A stretch of DNA of 5,063 nucleotides from Pseudomonadota bacterium (GCA_023428365.1 JAEYYQ010000074.1:1-5063); one strand, 5' to 3'. Counted from the first letter of the stretch, positions 1 through 5,063 are shown. The notes: a model not told the origin generated them from the letters alone. Program-made: numbers and translations.

Positions 1-575
1 CAACGGTCGCGCTCGCGGTCCACGATCAGCATGATCACGACCGGATCGGTGCGCGGGAAATGATCCTGCCCGCAAGCCCAGCATATGCGCCGCCAGCCGC
101 CGTCCTTGACCAGCGTGGTGCCGCCGCAATGTCCACAGCAGCGTGCGTTCTCGTGCCACGCTGCAAGGCCCTTCGCCATGCCCAGCAGTGAAAGCTCTTC
201 CGTCGGCAGCACGCCCTGCATCGCCAGCGTCCGCAAATCGACGATCGGACGCATGACCTCGAGCCCGCCCGGGGCGTTGCGTGCCCGATGCTCGGTCACC
301 GCGATGGCGAACCGGCCTGCTCCGGTATCGGGCACAACCCCGAGGAACAGGGAATCGGCGACCGGCATACCAAGCTTTTGCAGTTCGTCGCGCGTGAACC
401 AGCGAATGTGGCCCTCCGTGCGCTCGGCATTCGATTCAATCACCGGCTTCTGGTCGGCAAGAACCAGAAAGCGGGCTTCCGACGCTGACAGCAAGCCTTC
501 CAAGTAGGCAACATCGCCCCGCTTCGGGCTTTTGCGATCAAGAAGCGTTGCGGCGCCAAGCGTCGGTTTGAACAT
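1..575 (-). CDS. nudC: NADH pyrophosphatase NudC (Nudix hydrolase), N-terminal part, cut by the left window edge
   Basis: NudC cleaves NADH/NAD+ to NMN(H) and AMP and removes NAD caps from RNA 5' ends; it is cytosolic. My own minus-strand translation gives 191 codons from ATG at 575-573, open to the window edge. Visible parts: an N-terminal Nudix-like domain (about residues 1-135, with LLDR near residue 11 and ARFLVLADQ at 34-42), then a four-cysteine zinc ribbon, CGHC at 147-150 and CWAC at 165-168. The spacing of the Cys pairs equals that of E. coli NudC (C98/C101, C116/C119). It is followed by HFPRTDPVVIMLI (172-184), the usual entry to the catalytic Nudix domain. The Nudix box GX5EX7REUXEEXGU should lie beyond the left edge and is not seen; full-length family members have about 310 residues. 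The start is chosen by a strong GGAGGA ribosome site 8 nt upstream and the lack of a better in-frame ATG. Local GC (about 65% in a counted 60-base stretch) exceeds that of the neighbouring acyltransferase genes. The family call is firm. Confidence 0.93.
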   Translation of the reverse strand, partial: MFKPTLGAATLLDRKSPKRGDVAYLEGLLSASEARFLVLADQKPVIESNAERTEGHIRWFTRDELQKLGMPVADSLFLGVVPDTGAGRFAIAVTEHRARNAPGGLEVMRPIVDLRTLAMQGVLPTEELSLLGMAKGLAAWHENARCCGHCGGTTLVKDGGWRRICWACGQDHFPRTDPVVIMLIVDRERDR

Positions 576-580
576 CGTGA

Positions 581-588
581 TTTCCTCC
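581..588 (-). promoter_or_regulatory. nudC ribosome binding site
   Basis: On the minus strand GGAGGAAA precedes the nudC ATG, with 8 nt between GGAGG and the start codon. It is a near-perfect anti-SD match and fixes the nudC start. Just upstream, CTCC TCT GGAG (595-585) could form a tiny 4-bp hairpin covering part of this site. Confidence 0.8.
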
Positions 589-674
589 AGAGGAGCGCAT
601 AGAGAGCACAGCCGCGCCGTGTTGTGCAATCGGCTTGCGTTGGAAGCTGAAACGCATGGTGAAGCAGGGGGCAA

Positions 675-697
675 GTGATCGTGCTTGCGCACATCAC
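675..697 (-). terminator. Inverted repeat downstream of acyltransferase copy 1, possible terminator
   Basis: Read on the minus strand, GTGAT-GTGC, a GCAA loop, GCAC, a bulged G and ATCAC form a 9-bp stem with one bulge and a GNRA-type tetraloop. It begins 28 nt after the stop codon of the upstream acyltransferase gene. No clear T-tract follows (TTGCCCCC), so it is not a classical intrinsic terminator. It may protect the 3' end, act with Rho, or be chance. It also lies about 100 nt upstream of nudC, so it separates the two genes on the same strand. Confidence 0.35.
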
Positions 698-725
698 GGC
701 ATTATCGAGTTGTCTCAGCAATTGA

Positions 726-2660
726 CTAGTGAAACCGCTGCTCGATGCGTCCAACAACCTCCTGCTTCAACGAAGAGGCACCCAAGGCGTCGTCGAGTAG
801 TCCGGCTATGATTTTTACCCCTGTCGGACTGAGATGGTCGTCATCGACGTACAGGGGAATACCATCTTGGACCGTACTGCACCGCGTTTCGTCGCAAAAC
901 TTTAAGTGAGGGTACAAGACCCTGACTCCTGGCAGCGCATCCAACTCCTGCAACGTCTGCAAGATCGCGCTCTGCCTCGCTTGAAAGGTCATGAACGGCA
1001 CCGAGTAGTCACCGCGCTCTCCGTGCATCAGATCACGGGTCATTATACTCGGCAAATTGAATGGAAGCTCCGGCACTGGACCTATCAGGGTAACAGTTCG
1101 CTTCGAATCACGAAGAACCCGGACCGTGTGACGCAATGCTTCGCTAAACTCCTTTCCATTCTGCGCCCGATAACTTCCCCATCGGCCCGCCAAAATAACG
1201 TGATCTATATCGGAGCTAGCCACAATCCGTTCGACCGCGATCAAATTGCGAAAGCATTTATGAAACTGCCCTTCATACTCATAGCCACGTCTAAAAACCG
1301 CAGGGCAGCCCCCTCGCATCACCGTGCGCCCCTTCAAACCTCTCTCTGCCGCAATATCAGCTATCCTTCGTGACACCATCTGAGCATGCGAGTCACCCCA
1401 TAATAGAAACGATGCTTTGGGTGAACCGGGGAAACCAATGGAGCACTCTCCGGTAGCTGAGCCAGCCAAGCACGGAGCCAGCGTTTCCCTTTTTCCGGGG
1501 AGAGCACTGGCAAATTCTGCGGCGGCTTCTGGCAATCTCATCGGAACGCCGCGGGTCCCTACAATAGCGAGCGTACCTACGAGACACGTCACCAAAGCAA
1601 CGCCACCGCCTGCAAACACCTGCCTCCGCGTCGCAAATACTTTGCGCTGCCGAACCGGCTGCTCAATGCAATAATAGGTCACCACCGACAACACGAACGC
1701 CAGTCCCAGCAGCGCTACACGTTCCTGCGTCGTGAGTAGATCCACGGCCGTGTAGTGCGCATAGGCCAACAGTGGCCAATGCCAGAGATAAAGCGAGTAT
1801 GAAATCTTGCCGACGAACACCGTCGGCCGGGTCGCAAGAATGCGATAGACCCAGGTATCAGCGTGGCCGCCGCTGTGGATCAGAAGTGCAGCACCGAGAC
1901 AGGGCACCAGCGCCGCAAATCCGGGAAATGGCGTGTCGTCCGTGAACAAGAGTGCCGCGGTGGCGATCAGTCCCAGTCCGCATAACCCGGCAATCTGGCG
2001 CAGTCCTCTGTTTGCAATCCCTGGTATCAGCCCGAGCGCAAGCACCATCCCAATGGTCAACTCGAAGGCGCGCGACGGCAGCAGATAGAACGCAGACGGC
2101 CAACCGGCCTGAACGCTATAACCCGAGATCGCCAACGACATGAGGAAAACGCCGCCGACCAGCCAACCGCGAAAACGCTGAAGGCGGCCAAGCAGCAGCA
2201 GAATGAAAAACGGGGCGATCAGGTAGAACTGCTCTTCGACACCGAGCGACCATGTATGCAGCAGCGGTTGCAGATCCGCGGAAGGCGCAAAGTAATCTTC
2301 GGCTTGATCGTTGAAGAAAAAGTTCGAATAGAATGCCGCCGCTGCGATCGCCGAGCGGGCGAAATCCACATAGTCCGCCGGGACGAGAACGTACCAACCA
2401 ATGACCGCCGACGTCGCGATCACGGTCATGAGCGCCGGGATGATCCGGCGAATGCGGCGCTCGTAGAAGTCCGCGAACGAGAACTCCCCCCGGCTGGCCT
2501 CGCTGACGATGATCGACGTGATCAGATAACCAGATATTACAAAGAATACGTCGACGCCGACAAATCCGCCCGAGACGGGGCCGAGCCCGGCATGAAATAT
2601 CAGCACCACGAGCACGGCAATCGCGCGCAGCCCGTCGATATCGGCACGGTATCGAAGCAC
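726..2660 (-). CDS. OafA/YrhL-type membrane acyltransferase with C-terminal SGNH domain, copy 1
   Basis: This is a probable inner-membrane O-acyltransferase (usually acetyl) acting on a cell-surface polysaccharide; the exact acceptor cannot be read from sequence. It has 644 residues from the preferred GTG at 2660. Residues 1-370 form an acyltransferase-3 domain with about 10-11 hydrophobic segments. Landmarks are YRADIDGLRA (4-13) leading to the conserved FHAG with H23, FVGVDVFFVISGYLI, FYERRIRRI, PLLHTWSLGVEEQFYLIAP, LYLWHWPLL (290-298) and IEQPVRQR (332-339). Residues from about 375 to the end form a periplasmic SGNH domain: GDSH nucleophile block at 422-425 and the Asp-x-x-His block in YVDDDHLSPTG (D606, H609). 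No canonical GxND Asn is visible; AGRW (491-494) sits where that block is expected. Six cysteines (397, 406, 452, 469, 589, 594) are shared with copy 2 and may form disulfides. Length is typical for the fusion family. An upstream in-frame GTG at 2678 adds six residues, but GGGGGA 5 nt before 2660 favours the shorter start. GC is high in the membrane half and lower in the SGNH half. Confidence 0.9.
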   Translation of the reverse strand: MLRYRADIDGLRAIAVLVVLIFHAGLGPVSGGFVGVDVFFVISGYLITSIIVSEASRGEFSFADFYERRIRRIIPALMTVIATSAVIGWYVLVPADYVDFARSAIAAAAFYSNFFFNDQAEDYFAPSADLQPLLHTWSLGVEEQFYLIAPFFILLLLGRLQRFRGWLVGGVFLMSLAISGYSVQAGWPSAFYLLPSRAFELTIGMVLALGLIPGIANRGLRQIAGLCGLGLIATAALLFTDDTPFPGFAALVPCLGAALLIHSGGHADTWVYRILATRPTVFVGKISYSLYLWHWPLLAYAHYTAVDLLTTQERVALLGLAFVLSVVTYYCIEQPVRQRKVFATRRQVFAGGGVALVTCLVGTLAIVGTRGVPMRLPEAAAEFASALPGKRETLAPCLAGSATGECSIGFPGSPKASFLLWGDSHAQMVSRRIADIAAERGLKGRTVMRGGCPAVFRRGYEYEGQFHKCFRNLIAVERIVASSDIDHVILAGRWGSYRAQNGKEFSEALRHTVRVLRDSKRTVTLIGPVPELPFNLPSIMTRDLMHGERGDYSVPFMTFQARQSAILQTLQELDALPGVRVLYPHLKFCDETRCSTVQDGIPLYVDDDHLSPTGVKIIAGLLDDALGASSLKQEVVGRIEQRFH

Positions 2661-2665
2661 GATGA

Positions 2666-2671
2666 TCCCCC
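2666..2671 (-). promoter_or_regulatory. Ribosome binding site deciding the start of acyltransferase copy 1
   Basis: GGGGGA on the minus strand lies 5 nt before GTG at 2660-2658. The alternative GTG at 2678-2676 has only ATATGGG in front of it and no comparable purine box. The other copy has a similar G-run just before its start, and the conserved protein sequence begins at the same place in both, which supports the shorter start. Confidence 0.5.
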
Positions 2672-2725
2672 AATGCACCCCATATTAGAGGTACACCAAT
2701 CTTCGCCGAGACGTCTATCTGCGGC

Positions 2726-2754
2726 ATTTTCCCGCGAGGAGCAAAGCCACTCAA
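2726..2754 (-). promoter_or_regulatory. Candidate sigma-70-type promoter of acyltransferase copy 1
   Basis: On the minus strand, TTGAGT (2754-2749) and GAAAAT (2731-2726) are 17 nt apart, four of six matches each to the -35 and -10 consensus. The predicted transcription start near 2719 would leave a leader of about 60 nt. It is placed like the candidate promoter of copy 2, in a region where the two upstream flanks resemble each other. Alphaproteobacterial promoters are hard to call by eye. Confidence 0.35.
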
Positions 2755-2779
2755 GCGACGCGGCGACCGGTAAAAATCC

Positions 2780-2840
2780 GAAGCAGGTCGCCCTTGGAGA
2801 TAGAGTTGTGTCTTGCGTGAGGGGCTCATCGGCCGGGAGG
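2780..2840 (+). pseudogene. Decayed duplicate of the ffs promoter and 5' end
   Basis: Positions 2780-2822 match 4948-4990 at about 32 of 43 bases without gaps, over the segment that carries the ffs -35 region. After small deletions the match resumes with an 11-base identity, CGGCCGGGAGG, at 2830-2840 and 5004-5014, the first bases of the SRP RNA. The true locus has CATATTC at its likely -10; here four bases are missing and CAT joins directly to the CGGCC block, so the -10 is destroyed. Nothing of the SRP RNA past these first bases can be recognised, including the GGTCAGGTCCGGAAGG core. It is therefore a non-functional relic, best explained as the right end of a duplicated unit containing the acyltransferase gene and its upstream flank. 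Confidence 0.7.
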
Positions 2841-2872
2841 CGATGCAACGTGTTCGCAGTCGATCACATCGC
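2840..2872 (-). terminator. Inverted repeat downstream of acyltransferase copy 2, possible weak terminator
   Basis: GCGATG (2840-2845) and CATCGC (2867-2872) are perfect 6-bp arms around a 21-nt loop, starting 31 nt after the stop codon of copy 2 when read on the minus strand. There is no T-tract. The distance from the stop is close to that of the hairpin behind copy 1. Both flanks share short words in the same order (GCAA, CGTG, CACATC), so the two may be related. Confidence 0.25.
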
Positions 2873-2903
2873 TGTGTAAGCAAAACGGGCACTTCTTCAC
2901 GAC

Positions 2904-4832
2904 TTAATGCAGCGACTGCTCAACGCGCCCGACGACCTCCTCACCTAGCGACGAAGCCGCAAGAGCGGTATCCAGCAGAGAACTCAGGACCTCAACACCC
3001 TTCGGCCCTAGATGGTCATCATCGACGTAAAGCGGATGGTCATCTCTCGCCGCATCGCAGCGCATTCCATCGCAAAGCTTCATGTGAGGATAAAGAACCC
3101 TGACTTTTGGCATTGAATCCAGTTCTTGAAGCAGCTGTAGGACCTTCTGTTGACGGGTCAGGAACTCCGCCACTGCGATCGAATAATCTGAATGCTCCCC
3201 CATTATCAGATCCCGCGTCATCGTTTTCGGGACATGAAATGGCAACTCCGGGACCGACGCAATAATCGCAATCGACCGGTTGGAATGCTGCAGAGTGTCG
3301 ACGGTCCGACGCACGTAATTCAGAAATTCGTCGCCGATGTTATCCTGATGAATCGCCCAGCGACTCGCTAAAATTATGTGTTCAACATCTGCGTTTTTAA
3401 GGATGTTCTCCACTCCCCGAGTTACCTCAACGCAGTGCGAGAACCGGGGAACGAAGTCGAAGATCGGCGGACAACCGGATCTGACAACGTTGTATCCCTT
3501 TATGCCAAGGGCATCAGCTTTGAGACCTACACTACCGGAAAACATTTGGGCATGAGAATCGCCCCACAATAAGAATGACGGTTTCGATGCATCGGCGTCC
3601 CCGACCAAGCACGCATCATTCTCTGGATTGGCCAAGCATTTCGCACGCGTGTCGTGCTTGTCTGGTAATGCTTTTACGAATGCGATCACTTCTGGCTGCA
3701 ATCGTATCAGAGCACCGTCACTTTCGATAATTCCGCGCGAAACAATCAAACAACCCAGCAGCGCCACGCCGCCGACAGCAAACACGCGAGGCCGCGTTGG
3801 GAAGTACCTCCGCTGCCGGACAGGCTGCTCAATGAGATAGTAGGTAAAAATCGATAGAACTAAAGAGAGCCCGAGAAGTGCAAATCGGTGTCCAACACTT
3901 AATTGCTCGGTCGCTCCATATCGGGCAAAAGCTAACAGTGGCCAGTGCCATAAATAAAGAGAGAAGGAAATCTTGCCGACGAATACCATCGGTCGTGTTC
4001 CGAGTACACGATGCACAGGCGTGCTTCCGCTACCCCCACTATGGATCAGCAATGCAGCCCCCAAACAAGGAACGAGCGCGGCCAGTCCCGGAAACGGAGT
4101 GGCGGAGCTGAAAAAAAATGTGGCATAGGCGATAAGAACTAAGCCGCTTAGTCCCATAAACTGCCGCGCTACAGAGTTTGTGGTGACAGGCACAAGGCCA
4201 ATAGCGAGCCCAACACCAATCAATAGCTCAAATGCGCGCGACGGCAGCAAATAGAATGCCGACGATAGTCCGTGCTTCACGCCGTAAGCGGAAATTCCAA
4301 TAGACAATAACAACAAAAACAAAACGAGCGCACCACGGAGACGCCGCGATCTTCCAAGCAACAACAGAATAAAGACAGGAGCTATGAGGTAAAATTGCTC
4401 TTCAACGCTCAATGACCAAGTGTGCAACAGCGGTTGTGTTTCGACTTCAGGAGCGAAGTAGTCCTCCGCCTGACGGCCAAAGTAGAAATTGGAGTGGAAC
4501 GCAGCAGCAGCAAAAGCCGATCGTGCAAAATAAACGTAATCCTGAGGCAGCAGAGTAAACCAACCGACCCCCGCGGATACGGCTATCACAGTCAGCAAAG
4601 CCGGCACGATGCGCCGGATGCGGCGCTCATAGAAGCCAACAAAAGAAAATTCGCCGCGTCTCGATTCGCTAACGATGATGGACGTAATCAGATAGCCGGA
4701 AATGACGAAGAACACGTCTACGCCAACAAACCCGCCGGGGAAGAAATCGGCGCCAGCATGAAACAGCAGCACAGCCAGCACAGCGATCGCACGCAGGCCA
4801 TCGATATCCGCACGATAACGAATAGCCCCCAT
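2904..4832 (-). CDS. OafA/YrhL-type membrane acyltransferase with C-terminal SGNH domain, copy 2
   Basis: Paralogue of the downstream gene, with the same predicted role: acylation of a surface or exported glycan at the inner membrane and periplasm. It has 642 residues from ATG at 4832. The acyltransferase-3 domain carries YRADIDGLRA (6-15), FHAG with H25, the VFFVISGYLITS segment, PLLHTWSLSVEEQFYLIAP, LYLWHWPLL (292-300) and IEQPVRQR (334-341). The SGNH domain carries GDSH (424-427), SRW (490-492) in place of a GxND block, and YVDDDHLGPKG with D604 and H607. The six cysteines (399, 408, 454, 467, 587, 592) pair off with those of copy 1. By hand count about 78% of residues match copy 1 over the first 165 or so, falling to roughly half in the SGNH part. 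An upstream in-frame GTG at 4868 would add 12 residues, but it lacks a good ribosome site while GGGGGG precedes 4832. Several stretches are AT-rich (43-53% GC counted), unlike nudC. The 243-bp gap to copy 1 holds its own promoter candidate, so a tight operon is not evident. Confidence 0.9.
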   Translation of the reverse strand: MGAIRYRADIDGLRAIAVLAVLLFHAGADFFPGGFVGVDVFFVISGYLITSIIVSESRRGEFSFVGFYERRIRRIVPALLTVIAVSAGVGWFTLLPQDYVYFARSAFAAAAFHSNFYFGRQAEDYFAPEVETQPLLHTWSLSVEEQFYLIAPVFILLLLGRSRRLRGALVLFLLLLSIGISAYGVKHGLSSAFYLLPSRAFELLIGVGLAIGLVPVTTNSVARQFMGLSGLVLIAYATFFFSSATPFPGLAALVPCLGAALLIHSGGSGSTPVHRVLGTRPMVFVGKISFSLYLWHWPLLAFARYGATEQLSVGHRFALLGLSLVLSIFTYYLIEQPVRQRRYFPTRPRVFAVGGVALLGCLIVSRGIIESDGALIRLQPEVIAFVKALPDKHDTRAKCLANPENDACLVGDADASKPSFLLWGDSHAQMFSGSVGLKADALGIKGYNVVRSGCPPIFDFVPRFSHCVEVTRGVENILKNADVEHIILASRWAIHQDNIGDEFLNYVRRTVDTLQHSNRSIAIIASVPELPFHVPKTMTRDLIMGEHSDYSIAVAEFLTRQQKVLQLLQELDSMPKVRVLYPHMKLCDGMRCDAARDDHPLYVDDDHLGPKGVEVLSSLLDTALAASSLGEEVVGRVEQSLH

Positions 4833-4835
4833 CTG

Positions 4836-4841
4836 CCCCCC
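4836..4841 (-). promoter_or_regulatory. Ribosome binding site deciding the start of acyltransferase copy 2
   Basis: GGGGGG on the minus strand sits 3 nt before ATG at 4832-4830. The spacing is short but usable. The upstream in-frame GTG at 4868 has only a distant AGG, and an out-of-frame ATG at 4864 runs into TAG after two codons. The conserved family sequence begins just after 4832. Confidence 0.45.
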
Positions 4842-4888
4842 GATGTGCTCGTCTAATGCTCCATACACCGTTATTCAGACCTGTGTCT

Positions 4889-4917
4889 ATTCGGCCTGTG
4901 ATTGAATCCACGATCAA
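4889..4917 (-). promoter_or_regulatory. Weak candidate promoter of acyltransferase copy 2
   Basis: On the minus strand, TTGATC (4917-4912) and CCGAAT (4894-4889) are separated by 17 nt. The -35 element is fair and the -10 poor (three of six). It overlaps a short inverted repeat and corresponds roughly to the candidate promoter of copy 1. Divergent transcription from this 170-bp gap also serves ffs. Confidence 0.25.
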
Positions 4918-4919
4918 TC
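4900..4919. repeat. Short inverted repeat in the divergent promoter region
   Basis: GATTGA (4900-4905) and TCAATC (4914-4919) are perfect 6-bp arms around 8 bases. The size and symmetry would suit a dimeric regulator, and it overlaps the likely -35 region of acyltransferase copy 2. No equivalent perfect repeat is seen upstream of copy 1. A 6-bp repeat can also arise by chance. Confidence 0.25.
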
Positions 4920-4973
4920 GCTGGCCGGCCACCCTTCATAACCACCCGAGGCAGATTGCCCGTGGAGACGGGG

Positions 4974-5002
4974 TTGTATCTTGCCGGACGAGGCGTCATA
5001 TT
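4974..5002 (+). promoter_or_regulatory. Probable ffs promoter
   Basis: TTGTAT (4974-4979) and CATATT (4997-5002) are 17 nt apart. The predicted start, 6-8 nt downstream, falls at about 5008-5010, where the SRP RNA 5' end is expected from its distance to the conserved core. An alternative pair, TTGCCC (4956-4961) and TATCTT (4977-4982), has only a 15-nt spacer and would place the start about 20 nt too early. Confidence 0.5.
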
Positions 5003-5007
5003 CCGGC

Positions 5008-5063
5008 CGGGAGGTTGGCGGCGGACGTATCCCTCGCCAACCGGGTCAGGTCCGGAAGGAAGC
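5008..5063 (+). ncRNA. ffs: Signal recognition particle RNA (small bacterial SRP / 4.5S RNA), 5' part, cut by the right window edge
   Basis: The RNA scaffold of the bacterial signal recognition particle binds Ffh and FtsY and directs membrane proteins to the Sec translocon. The diagnostic core GGTCAGGTCCGGAAGGAAGC fills 5044-5063; it contains the asymmetric and symmetric loops and the GGAA tetraloop that contact Ffh and FtsY. About 36-42 nt of 5' arm precede it, as in E. coli 4.5S RNA, so the 5' end is placed near 5008 with a few bases of uncertainty. The 3' arm lies outside the window, where a complement of GCCGGGAGGTTGGCG would be expected. GGTTGGCG (5013-5020) and CGCCAACC (5035-5042) are also perfectly complementary inside the 5' arm. 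In many alphaproteobacteria dnaX follows this RNA; that cannot be checked here. Confidence 0.93.

Larger units (their letters stand above)
726..2840. repeat. Tandem duplication unit A (acyltransferase copy 1, its upstream flank and ffs relic)
   Basis: This diverged direct repeat of unit B keeps the order: stop codon, acyltransferase gene, upstream flank, ffs promoter, start of ffs. Corresponding points lie 2166-2178 bp apart throughout (stop codons 726/2904, RYRAD codons 2654/4820, ffs-like promoter 2806/4974, CGGCCGGGAGG 2830/5004). The best short identity inside the genes is the 16-mer at 2068-2083 and 4234-4249. The unit may extend about 60 bp further left, past the stop codon. Confidence 0.75.
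2904..5014. repeat. Tandem duplication unit B (acyltransferase copy 2, its upstream flank and intact ffs start)
   Basis: Partner of unit A in the same orientation. It keeps the intact ffs locus at its right end, so its right-hand flank is the ancestral junction. The proteins have drifted to roughly 60% identity overall, so the duplication is old, or one copy was replaced later by a related allele. Confidence 0.75.

Noticed and set aside
85..507. Plus-strand frame of 140 codons over nudC
   Set aside because: It lies antisense inside nudC, whose minus-strand translation has a clear zinc ribbon and family sequence. The plus-strand product is low-complexity in Arg, Ser and Pro and has no recognisable domain.
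440..757. Minus-strand frame of 105 codons spanning the nudC start and the end of acyltransferase copy 1
   Set aside because: It overlaps two well-supported genes in another frame, lacks a ribosome site and shows no family features.
906..1373. Plus-strand frame of 155 codons
   Set aside because: It is antisense to the SGNH domain of acyltransferase copy 1 and has no recognisable motif; an open antisense frame is common here.
2256..2879. Plus-strand frame of 207 codons, and its counterpart at 4422-4856
   Set aside because: Both are antisense to the conserved membrane-domain coding sequence, and their mutual similarity follows from the paralogy of the sense genes. The composition is rich in Arg and other charged residues with no domain.
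2116..2892. Minus-strand frame of 258 codons overlapping the copy 1 start
   Set aside because: It is an Arg-rich shifted frame of the acyltransferase gene, typical of GC-rich DNA. It crosses the promoter and the ffs relic, and has no domain.
2780..2903. A second functional SRP RNA in the gap between the two acyltransferase genes
   Set aside because: Only the promoter-like flank and 11 bases of the RNA start are present. The conserved GGTCAGGTCCGGAAGG core is absent.
726..4868. Composite transposon or insertion sequence as the cause of the repeated genes
   Set aside because: No transposase frame, terminal inverted repeats or target-site duplication is visible. The repeats are the genes themselves plus flank, in direct orientation.
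1..5063. CRISPR array, tRNA gene or riboswitch
   Set aside because: No regularly spaced short repeats, no tRNA-like cloverleaf with GGTTCGAATCC-type arm, and no recognisable riboswitch core were seen on either strand.

Overview
The window looks like a chromosomal segment from an alphaproteobacterium, probably of the order Hyphomicrobiales (Bradyrhizobium/Rhodopseudomonas-like). This is inferred from three things: moderately high GC with GC-rich codon use in the left-hand gene, a short SRP RNA of the GGTCAGGTCCGGAAGGAAGC type at the right edge, and a nudC gene nearby. No database search was possible, so genus and species are not claimed.

Layout, left to right. Positions 1-575 (minus strand) hold the first 191 codons of nudC, an NADH pyrophosphatase with its zinc ribbon; the Nudix box lies beyond the left edge. 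A 150-bp gap follows, with the nudC leader and a hairpin. Two large paralogous genes come next, both on the minus strand. Each encodes an OafA-type membrane acyltransferase (acyltransferase-3 domain) fused to a periplasmic SGNH esterase-like domain. They end at 726 and 2904 and most likely start at 2660 and 4832. Beyond them, on the plus strand, a divergent promoter leads into the 5' part of ffs (SRP/4.5S RNA), which runs off the right edge.

The main observation is that the two acyltransferase genes form an old tandem duplication that includes non-coding sequence. The gap between them (2661-2903) still carries a decayed copy of the ffs promoter and the first few bases of ffs (2780-2840), matching 4948-5014. 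The likely ancestral order was therefore nudC, one acyltransferase, ffs. The unit of about 2.1 kb was then duplicated with its right endpoint inside the 5' end of the SRP RNA gene.

Function: the two enzymes probably move acyl (usually acetyl) groups across the inner membrane and attach them to a surface glycan such as O-antigen, capsule or exopolysaccharide. The copies agree closely in the membrane half and much less in the SGNH half, which suggests they diverged in acceptor or product. NudC and the SRP RNA are housekeeping genes with no evident functional link to them. There is no CRISPR array, insertion sequence, tRNA or phage gene, and I see no convincing unknown multi-gene system here.
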